Shown here one piece after another: positions 52,801 through 59,173 of a stretch of 64,000 nt of DNA. Under the pieces are notes generated by a model that was not told the origin of the DNA, made no database searches, and saw only the letters and a list, made by a program, of their open reading frames with translations. The stretch is taken from NCBI GenBank assembly GCA_016125275.1, contig WGMB01000004.1:310001-374000 (forward strand), written 5' to 3'. The translations under genes were made by a program, and so were the position numbers. Positions within the stretch are counted from its first letter, which is position 1, and every line of letters starts with the position of its first letter. This DNA is from Acidobacteriota bacterium (GTDB lineage: Bacteria > Acidobacteriota > Terriglobia > Bryobacterales > UBA6623).

Positions 52801-54299
52801 TCGGTGGGGAAGTTCAGGGGTGATTGCAGGGCAGGCGATCCGGACTGCGACAAGCCCAGCGAACCGTTGCCCGCGATGGTCGTGATAACCCCCTTTGGAT
52901 CGATCTTACGAATCCGGAAGTTCTCCTTATCCGCGATCAGGATGGAGTTGTCCGGCAGCACGTGCAGGCCGATCGGCTCATTGAGGGCGGCGCGAACGGC
53001 CGGGCCCCCGTCGCCTGAGAAGGTTTTCTCTCCGGTGCCCGCGATCCGCGTGATCTGGTAGCCGTTGGCCGGGTCCGCGCGCAGGACGACGTTGGCGCGG
53101 GAGTCGGCGATCAGGAGCCGATTCTGGTTGTCGACCGCGACAGAGAGCGGAAAGCGCAGATCGGCGGCGTAGCTAGGCACGCCGTCGGGCGGAATGACCG
53201 TGCCGCCGGTGCCTGCTACCGTCTGGATGCGGCCATCGGTGCGAATCGTGCGCACACGGCGTTCATCGGCGTAGACGATCTGACCGGAGGAGTTGACGGC
53301 GACCGCCTCGGGGTAGGGAACCCCCGTCTGCAGGGCGCTGCGCCCATCCGGGGTCTGCTCGGGCAAGCCCGTGCCGGCGATGGTCTTGATGCGTCCCAGT
53401 TGATCAATGGCGCGGATACGGTTGGTTTGGTTGTCGGCGAAGACCAGACCGCCCCGGGTGTCGTTGGCGATCTGCTGCGGCCAGTAGAGCAGCGCCTGGG
53501 AGGCCGGAACGTCGTCGATGAAACCGGGCTTGTCCGGCGAACCGGCAAACGTAGTGATGATGCCCTTGGTGTCGACCTTGCGGATGATGTTAAAGAACCG
53601 GTCGGAGATGTAGAGGTTGCCGGCGTTGTCGAACGCCACGCCCTCGGGCCAGCGCATCTGCGCGCGTGTGGCCGGCACGTTCTCTCCGGAGAACGGGTGA
53701 TCGCCTGGATTGGGCATGCCCGCGACGGTGGTGATGATGCCGTTGAGATCGATCTTGCGGACAATATTATTGGCGCTGTCCGCGAAAAAGACCTCGCCGA
53801 CGGCGTTGGTCGTGATGGCGGTCGGGCGCTCGATCAAGGCGTTGACGGCGCGTCCGCCGTCGCCGCTATATCCGCCCTGTCCGCGGCCTGCGATCGTGGT
53901 GATGACGCCCTGCGGATCGACCTTGCGGACGCGATGGGCGCCGTACTCGGTGATGTAAATGCTGCCGTCGGGTCCTTCGCACACACCCGACGGCGTGTTC
54001 ATGGAGGCGCGCGTGGCGAGGCCGCCATCACCGGAGAAGCCGGGGAAGCCGTTGCCCGCGATGACCTCGCTGCCACGGCCCAACGTAAAGCGATACACCA
54101 CATGCCCGTCGGAGTCGGGAACCAGCAGCCGGCCCTTGGAGTCGAAGGCGAGCTGCTTGGCGTCGAACGGCACCATCGTGGCGGGGGTTCCGTCGGCTGG
54201 CGGGACGGTGTTGCGGCCCGCGATTGTGACGACGACTTGCCCAAAGATCAGACAGGCGCTAAGAAGAACGAGACTCGCCAAACGGCTGAACAAAGGCAT
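49860..54299 (-). CDS. Giant exported NHL-propeller/BACON protein with a TIGR03437-type C-terminus
   Basis: Exported protein of 1479 residues with signal peptide (ending LIFGQV). Residues about 22-710 carry some 12 NHL-type repeats, each with a VITTIAG-like strand and a GYSGDGG loop (for example ITTIAGRGQGGYSGDGG), enough for two six-bladed propellers. Then come three BACON-like domains (SWLQVSPTDGG; GWLTIDTSSGQ; GWLRISDTAGV), a further beta module, and a C-terminal TIGR03437-type domain (about 1250-1479: VLNAASFESASRVSPGALIS; VLYSGLAPRFAGLYQINF). A cell-surface binding role is likely; the ligand is unknown. ATG 54299 begins the signal peptide. Confidence 0.92.
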   Translation of the reverse strand: MPLFSRLASLVLLSACLIFGQVVVTIAGRNTVPPADGTPATMVPFDAKQLAFDSKGRLLVPDSDGHVVYRFTLGRGSEVIAGNGFPGFSGDGGLATRASMNTPSGVCEGPDGSIYITEYGAHRVRKVDPQGVITTIAGRGQGGYSGDGGRAVNALIERPTAITTNAVGEVFFADSANNIVRKIDLNGIITTVAGMPNPGDHPFSGENVPATRAQMRWPEGVAFDNAGNLYISDRFFNIIRKVDTKGIITTFAGSPDKPGFIDDVPASQALLYWPQQIANDTRGGLVFADNQTNRIRAIDQLGRIKTIAGTGLPEQTPDGRSALQTGVPYPEAVAVNSSGQIVYADERRVRTIRTDGRIQTVAGTGGTVIPPDGVPSYAADLRFPLSVAVDNQNRLLIADSRANVVLRADPANGYQITRIAGTGEKTFSGDGGPAVRAALNEPIGLHVLPDNSILIADKENFRIRKIDPKGVITTIAGNGSLGLSQSGSPALQSPLNFPTDVAADTNGDVYVSDSSNHIIVKIDSRGTLTWVAGTGQAGYNGDGPATRAQLNFPREIAFDSKRNLIFADDFNGRVRRLTPSGGLETIAGNGQFGSDGDGGPGPQASFKTPWGVAVDSRDNIYIAESNGDVIRMLSAQGVMSRVAGSGERGASGDGGPALAASFTNPAGMALDAAGNLFVAEQLNNRVRAILASPPGFTTSFDTSGPIELRTRAGKASPAKQVEIIGDVVGLSYQASTSASWLQVSPTDGGLPVDLNVRGNAEDLGPGEYTARLNLYVPEANEPQRGVDVKLIVETGEPAKVATDPGNLTFGLIQGGASRNKRLTVSNAGTGRLSFTATATSEQGWLTIDTSSGQASAANPQVILATANPGQLAVGTYAGEIRVMDDQGNSVGTPVTMTISAPSSILTLSQAGVSFRSGRNGGDPLPQKIAIFNAGSGSMSWTASATTLSGRTGWLRISDTAGVVEKPLQDYSVLEISADTTGLIEGDYFGRVDVNAPGNPPETISVLLRVLAAGAAPPPSISQSALIFVGAPGVPPGSKELIIGNRGSTPLTYSSSRSALTEEGVEWFVHGPEGAVIQPNTPQKVIVNPKLDDLSPGIQRGSLSFYFEDGSIQNVRVIGIVAPSSAALTDELSQQAGCNSLEMEVESSGGRIQARLGEPVRLAVTMYNNCGTALTTQTPSVQAIANFTNGDSQVDLRYESPGLWSSNWQPRGNSAQNTTVTLTGRLGSSFRQRDIAVEITEASPLPIVEEGAVLNAASFESASRVSPGALISIFGSQLSDTTSVVNTVPLPTLLEGTEVYVAGVATPLLFANNGQINAQIPFNLPLNRQVQLLVKRGNALSVEERLTIAPTQPAIFTINQQGYGQGAIVDGLTFQLNSSGAPARVGSVLTAFCTGLGLVDPPSPEGQVAPDSPLSVTVNPVEVTVDGIAAQVLYSGLAPRFAGLYQINFTVPPGVLPGDSVPIQVRTAGLTSPPVTIVVR

Positions 54300-54353
54300 G
54301 GCGCAAGGGTATCCGGAATCAGGGGTTCAGTCAAAGAGAAACGTGGCACAAAG

Positions 54354-54377
54354 CGGCCCCGCCGGGATGCGGGGCCG
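54354..54377 (-). terminator. Hairpin terminator of the outer-membrane protein gene
   Basis: Stem CGGCCCCGC/GCGGGGCCG with a 6-nt loop, followed on the minus strand by CTTTGTG. It lies 27 nt after the stop of the beta-barrel gene and before the NHL gene's start. Confidence 0.55.
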
Positions 54378-54403
54378 AACCTGTGATTATCGGTGCAAAT
54401 CCG

Positions 54404-55072
54404 TTAGCGCAACTGGATGAAAATGCCGCCGACGAACTTGCTGAAGACCTTCGTCTGCGGCGTGCCGATCTCGGTGCCGGCGAAGTCTTGCAGCGGCGTG
54501 TAGGCCTTGGCCTCCACGCGGAATCCGAACCTCTGGTTGACGTAGTAGCGCAGACCGCCGCCGAAGTTGGCGGCCAGCGAGGTGTCCGCAGGCGCCTTGT
54601 CGGTGAAGGTGCCCGTGCCGCCGGCCGTACCGACGTTGATCTGCACGTCGCGCGCGGGGGACCGGATCACGCCGACGCCGGCCACCAAGTAGGGCACGAA
54701 CTTCGATTCGGCCACGGGAATGCGGATGTGCACGCCGCCGTGGACATCCGTCAGCGGCACTTCATAGATGCTCGAGCCGGAACGGCCGGTGTCCTGAATC
54801 GTGAAGTCGAACTGACGGCTCAGGCCGGGAAAGTAGGTGTACTCGAAGTACGGCAGGATCACCCGGGTGGCCGCGAACGTGACGTTGGCGCCGCCCATCA
54901 CGCGGAACTTGTCGATGCCGTAGCTGGCGCCGACCATTCCGCCGATCTCGTAGCTGCCCTGACGGACGACGGCGGCGCTTTGGGCCGAGGCCCCAACCGC
55001 GAACAAAGCGGTCAGCAGCGCCAACTTGGCGACGCCGCTGCGGCGGAAGGAGGAGACGAGGGTAGAACGCAT
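54404..55072 (-). CDS. Outer-membrane beta-barrel-like protein
   Basis: Protein of 222 residues with an N-terminal signal sequence ending GASAQS. The mature part alternates hydrophobic and polar residues in strands with aromatic girdles (ANVTFAATRVILPYFEYTYF, GGGLRYYVNQRFGFRVEAKAY) and ends with IFIQLR, the final-strand pattern recognised by the BAM complex. It fits an 8-stranded OmpA/OmpX-type barrel. ATG 55072 is chosen: an A-rich but Shine-Dalgarno-poor leader precedes it, and the frame extends upstream without a signal peptide. It lies 78 bp from the caspase-repeat gene upstream, which may be in the same transcript. Confidence 0.82.
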   Translation of the reverse strand: MRSTLVSSFRRSGVAKLALLTALFAVGASAQSAAVVRQGSYEIGGMVGASYGIDKFRVMGGANVTFAATRVILPYFEYTYFPGLSRQFDFTIQDTGRSGSSIYEVPLTDVHGGVHIRIPVAESKFVPYLVAGVGVIRSPARDVQINVGTAGGTGTFTDKAPADTSLAANFGGGLRYYVNQRFGFRVEAKAYTPLQDFAGTEIGTPQTKVFSKFVGGIFIQLR

Positions 55073-55150
55073 GGATGCTTTTTTTACCTTGTTTTGAAGT
55101 GAACCTAGGGTACTGCGACCACAATGCCCGGTCAACGATCTCCGGGCCTT

Positions 55151-58100
55151 CTAGCGAATGCCCGGGCCGACCAGCAGCTCTTTGGCCGCCGGAGTATCTT
55201 CTATGACACAGCGGAAACCGACCAGGTTGCCGCCCTTGGGAAAAGACGTGCGGAACGAGATCCGCAGGTGCTCGTTGGGGTCGCTGTACCAGGACCCGCC
55301 GCGAACCACATGCTCCTGCCCGCTCTGTGGTCCCTTCGGGTCGGCTGTGGGGGAACGGGAGAAGTATGTCGGGTCGAAGAAATCGCCCGTCCACTCCCAT
55401 ACGTTGCCGGCCATGTCGAACAGGCCGAAGCCGTTGGGATCGTAGCTCTTCACCGGCGCCGTGTAGCGAGCGCGGTCATTGCCCTCTTCGCCCTGGAAGT
55501 TGGCCTTGTCGCGGCTGTTCTCATCGTTCAGCGGATAGATCGCGTCCTCTTGGCCGCCTCGGGCCGCGTATTCCCACTCCGCTTCGGTCGGCAGTCGGCC
55601 GCCGGCCCATTGGCAGTAGGCCTGTGCTTCTTCCGCCGAAGGTCCGGTGATCGGGTGGTTGGTCACGCGCCGTTTCTTGTCCCACAGCGGGGCCGAGGGC
55701 ATCTGCAAGCGCCCGCCGGACGCGTCCACGAAGCGTTGGTAGGCGGCGATGTCCACCTCGGTGGCCCCGAGCCAAAAGCCCTTGGAGATCGTCACGCGAT
55801 GTTGCGGCTTTTCCTCGTCCTTACAGCGCGTGTCGCCCGGGGCGCAGCCCATGTTGAACTGGCCCGCGGGGATCCAGACGTACTCCTGCCGATCGCGGCG
55901 GCTCGAGTGCGGAATGCCCACGATGGAGGCGGCGTCGGAAGGAGGCCGCAACTCGTCGAGCTTCCGGCGGGCTTCGCCATTGAACAGGCCCGAGGAGTGC
56001 TTGGCGAGGTAGCCGTCGAAAGCTGCCTCGTTGCCGCCCGACAGGGCGGCCTGCCACGCCTCGATATCGGCCACGCGCTCACGGGCGACGGAGGCGTACA
56101 AGCCCTCGGGAAAGTCGGCCAAGTACTTCTCGTAAGCCGAACGGTCCCGGCTGGCGCCCAGGGCGTCCCAGGCGCCACGGTCGAGATCGCTGAGCATGCG
56201 TTGGGCTTCGCCGGAAGGACGGCTGCCCGGAAAGCGCGTCAGAAAGTCCCGAAACGCTTGCGGGTCGGCTCCGCCTCGAATTCCTTCGAACGCCCGTTGC
56301 GCCAGCCCGTCGCGAGCCAACTCCACGAAGGCGCCGCCGGGGAAATCGCCCAGGTACTTCTCGAAGCTGTACTCGTTGCCGAGCTCGCCCGTCGCTTGCT
56401 GGCTGGCCCGGAAGAACGCCTCGTCGGCGTGCGGCCCGCCCGGAAAGGCTTTGTGATGTTCGGCATAGCAGCGAGCTTCGCCGCAGGAGACGGCCTGCCC
56501 CCAGGCCTCCATCTCGCGAACGGCCGGAGAGTCGCCGCGGTCGCCGATGCGGCCGTAGGCTTCGTTGATGAACAGCCCATTGGGATGGCCGGCGATGTAG
56601 CCCTGCACGGCGGCCTTGTCGCCTTGGGAGGCCTTGGCCCAGGCGGAGATGTCTTCGATGCGGCGCTGGGCGTCGGCGGCGAAGTCGCCGTCCGGGAAGA
56701 CGCTCAGGTAGGTCTGATAGTCGGCCGCGCTGCGGCTGTCCCGCGCGGCCGACCAAGCCTGCCGGTCCAGATCGCTGAGCATTCGCTGGGCGTCGCCGGC
56801 CAGTCTCGTGTTCGGGAACCGCGCCAGAAAGTCCTTGTAGGCCTTGGGATCGCTACCGCCGGCAATGAGCTCGTACGCTTTGCGCGCGATGCCTTCGCGG
56901 GCGAGCTCGATGAAGCTGCCGTTGGGGAAGCGCCGGAGGTATTCGTCGAAGTTGTAGCTCTTCGATTCGGCCGCCGAAGCCTTCTCCGTCGCCCGGAAGA
57001 ACGCCTCGTCCGCATGCGCGCCGCCCGGAAACTTCTCGAAGTGGCTCACATAGCAGCGCGCCTCCCCGCAGGTGACGGCTTGCGACCAGGCTTCGAACTC
57101 GACTTCGGCGGCGGACCGCTCGGTCGGCTGGGCCCCCTTCAGGCGGTAGGCGTCATTGATGAACAGTCCGTTGGGGTGGCCGGCGATGTAGCCTTCGAGC
57201 GCAGGACCGTTGCCCCCGGCGGAGGCTTTCTCCCAGGCGGAGATGTCTTCGAGCCGGCTCTGGGCGTCCGAGGCGAAGTCTCCCTCGGGAAACTCGGCCC
57301 GGTACTTCTCGTAGTCGGCGGCGTTGCGGCTGTCGCGAACCCTCGACCAAGCCTGGCGGTCCAGATCGCTGAGCGCGCGCTGCGCCTCGCCGGAGAACCG
57401 GCTGTTGGCGAAGCGGCCCAAAAAGTCTCTGTACGAGGCGGCCGTGTTGGCCTTCTGCGCTTCGCTCCAGGCTTCCAGGTCCATCAGGCTCTGCCATTTC
57501 AGCCGAGCCAGCTCGGCGTTGCGGCTGTTGGGGTAGCGTTGGATGTGGTTTGCGAAGTCGATGGCCCGGTTGGAGTTCTCGATCATCGCCCAATGGGCCT
57601 CGGCGGCGTTGGAGCCGTTGGGGAACTTCTCCAGGTAGACTTCCGGCGAGAACTCCGCCTTGAGGGCTGAGACGTTCAGAGCCGTCACCGGCTCTGAGCC
57701 GAACTTGACGTCGACCACGGAAGCCTGGGGCATGTCTCGGACCAGCTCGCTCACCAAGTAGAACGCTTCGTCCTGATGCGGGCAGCCGGGGAAGCTGCGG
57801 AAGTGCCCGATGAGCTTGGCGACGTCCTTGCTGCTGTTGGCGAGGGCCCAATCGGCGTCGTCGCCCAGGGTGGGCTCGGCTACTCGAGAGAGAATCAGCT
57901 CTTCGGCGCGGTAGCCGCCGATCTGGACGAACGGCCGCTGCTCACGATCGTCGCCATACTCGCTCTTGACCAAGGCGGGCACCGCTTCCTGTACGTAGCG
58001 CACCAAGCTTTGCAGCGTGACTTCGCCGCGTTCGTTGCGAGCCTTGCCGGCTAGGCCGTCCACCAAAGCGGTGGAGAAGCTGCCGCGGGCCTTGCCGGTG

Positions 58101-58858
58101 GCGCGGTCCATGACTTCCCAGGCCCGGTAGCCGACGGCGGTGGCGTAGAGGGTGACGAAGGCTTCGACTCCCTCGTTGGCCTTGGCGAACGAGAAGCCCG
58201 TTTGGGCGGCGGTCATCTGATTGCCGTCGATCCCGTCCACCGAACGGCCGGCGCGCGGGTCGTTGCGGCAAGCGTCGAGCAGCAGCACGACTTGCTTGGC
58301 GTTCATGCCCCGGATCAGGCCCTTGAGGCTGTCGAGGCTGACGGCCGTCTCCTCCAGAAAGTCGACGTCGTCGATGATCGAGGCGTCGCCGGGAATCAGG
58401 AAAGCGCGCCCTTCGCGCTCGATGCCGTGGCCCGCGAAGGCGAACAACAGCAAGCCGTCGGCCGGAATCTCGGCTTTGATCCGGCGCAGATCACGCAGAA
58501 TGTTGGTGCGGCCGGGCTGCATGAACGACTCCTGCCCGGAGGTCAGCATCAGTACGTGGTCGCTAGGGAAGCCGGCGTACTCGACGAGCGCGTCGCGCAG
58601 CGCGAAAGCGTCATTCTCGGCGCCGGGAACGGGCGAGATCTGCGGATTCTCGTAGCTCGATACACCTACGATCAGCGCCCACCGCTTGGAGGCGTCCGGC
58701 CAGGCGTTCACGTTCGAGTCGAACACCACCTGGATGTCGCGTGCCGTCTGCGCCCCGCCGACAGCCGCGCCAACCCCCAGCGCCAATACGGCCACGGCGC
58801 ACCGGACGAAAACGGACAGGCGGCGGCGGGCGGCAAGGGTGAGCATGGGTTGACTCAT
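55151..58858 (-). CDS. Exported caspase-like protease with tandem helical repeats and a C-terminal FGE-like domain
   Basis: Protein of 1235 residues, numbering from ATG 58858 (an ATG at 58846 is possible). A signal peptide (ending VGGAQT, about 37) is followed by a peptidase C14 (metacaspase-like) domain at about 55-330: SKRWALIVGVSSYENP, catalytic His144 in FAFAGHG and Cys197 in VLLLDACRND. A repeat region (about 370-970) contains two almost complete copies of a 195-198-residue unit and a partial third, each with SDLDRQAWS, DISAWxKAS and CGEARC segments, likely TPR/Sel1-like helices. Residues about 990-1225 form an FGE-sulfatase/SUMF1-type domain (EYVWIPAGQFNMGC; GGRLPTEAEWEYAARGG; FDMAGNVWEWTGDF; VVRGGSW) but the catalytic Cys pair of true FGE enzymes is absent. 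Expected in the periplasm or on the surface; may activate a downstream response by proteolysis. Whether it self-processes is unknown. Confidence 0.9.
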   Translation of the reverse strand: MSQPMLTLAARRRLSVFVRCAVAVLALGVGAAVGGAQTARDIQVVFDSNVNAWPDASKRWALIVGVSSYENPQISPVPGAENDAFALRDALVEYAGFPSDHVLMLTSGQESFMQPGRTNILRDLRRIKAEIPADGLLLFAFAGHGIEREGRAFLIPGDASIIDDVDFLEETAVSLDSLKGLIRGMNAKQVVLLLDACRNDPRAGRSVDGIDGNQMTAAQTGFSFAKANEGVEAFVTLYATAVGYRAWEVMDRATGKARGSFSTALVDGLAGKARNERGEVTLQSLVRYVQEAVPALVKSEYGDDREQRPFVQIGGYRAEELILSRVAEPTLGDDADWALANSSKDVAKLIGHFRSFPGCPHQDEAFYLVSELVRDMPQASVVDVKFGSEPVTALNVSALKAEFSPEVYLEKFPNGSNAAEAHWAMIENSNRAIDFANHIQRYPNSRNAELARLKWQSLMDLEAWSEAQKANTAASYRDFLGRFANSRFSGEAQRALSDLDRQAWSRVRDSRNAADYEKYRAEFPEGDFASDAQSRLEDISAWEKASAGGNGPALEGYIAGHPNGLFINDAYRLKGAQPTERSAAEVEFEAWSQAVTCGEARCYVSHFEKFPGGAHADEAFFRATEKASAAESKSYNFDEYLRRFPNGSFIELAREGIARKAYELIAGGSDPKAYKDFLARFPNTRLAGDAQRMLSDLDRQAWSAARDSRSAADYQTYLSVFPDGDFAADAQRRIEDISAWAKASQGDKAAVQGYIAGHPNGLFINEAYGRIGDRGDSPAVREMEAWGQAVSCGEARCYAEHHKAFPGGPHADEAFFRASQQATGELGNEYSFEKYLGDFPGGAFVELARDGLAQRAFEGIRGGADPQAFRDFLTRFPGSRPSGEAQRMLSDLDRGAWDALGASRDRSAYEKYLADFPEGLYASVARERVADIEAWQAALSGGNEAAFDGYLAKHSSGLFNGEARRKLDELRPPSDAASIVGIPHSSRRDRQEYVWIPAGQFNMGCAPGDTRCKDEEKPQHRVTISKGFWLGATEVDIAAYQRFVDASGGRLQMPSAPLWDKKRRVTNHPITGPSAEEAQAYCQWAGGRLPTEAEWEYAARGGQEDAIYPLNDENSRDKANFQGEEGNDRARYTAPVKSYDPNGFGLFDMAGNVWEWTGDFFDPTYFSRSPTADPKGPQSGQEHVVRGGSWYSDPNEHLRISFRTSFPKGGNLVGFRCVIEDTPAAKELLVGPGIR
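55955..56191 (-). repeat. Partial third copy of the internal repeat
   Basis: Residues about 890-968 of the caspase-type protein (from SDLDRGAWDAL to NGEARRKL) match the first 79 residues of the unit, more diverged than the other copies. Confidence 0.75.
56192..56776 (-). repeat. Second copy of the ~195-residue internal repeat
   Basis: Codons 695-889 of the caspase-type protein. It parallels the first copy along its length, including SDLDRQAWS at the start, DISAWAKASQ, VSCGEARCY and FPGGPHADEAFFRA. The length difference of three codons to the first copy lies in the middle. Confidence 0.88.
56777..57370 (-). repeat. First copy of the ~198-residue internal repeat
   Basis: Codons 497-694 of the caspase-type protein, with SDLDRQAWSRV, DISAWEKASAG, VTCGEARCY and FPGGAHADEAFFRAT in the same order as copy 2. 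A shorter related stretch (AASYRDFLGRF...) precedes it, so the duplication may be older and larger. Confidence 0.88.
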
Positions 58859-59173
58859 TGGGCGACTACTGGCGCTACAACGACGCGTGGGCACGGGCGA
58901 GGTCCCGGGACCGATCCGCTCGAGAGGGCCGCGGGGCGGCCTGCGTCGCGGAACAGCCAATTCCTAGGAACTCGACCTTCCACTTACAGAAGCGACGTTG
59001 CAGCCGCATTTTATCTCACCGCAGGCGAATCGACAGGATTCCGTCGAAACCAAAGGAGTCCATGGGGCGTCTAAGCACGGATTCTGCACGGCCCGATAAC
59101 GATTCTGCATTGCACCGCGTTTCCCGAGGCAGTAAGCTGATGGCACTGCCGCTTCCGCCGCAGTCGGAGACCC
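58859..59173. other. Divergent intergenic region with a 21-bp-spaced direct repeat
   Basis: Gap of 315 bp between the caspase-type gene (minus) and the PSD1 gene (plus). It contains a 9-bp direct repeat GATTCTGCA at 59080-59088 and 59101-59109, 21 bp apart (two helical turns), and a 10-bp palindrome TTCCTAGGAA at 58961-58970. No gene is supported; short open frames here have no ribosome site or recognisable product. Confidence 0.5.

Noticed and set aside
55151-58858. Diversity-generating retroelement target
   Set aside because: The FGE-like C-terminus resembles such targets, but no reverse transcriptase, template or variable repeat was found in the window.
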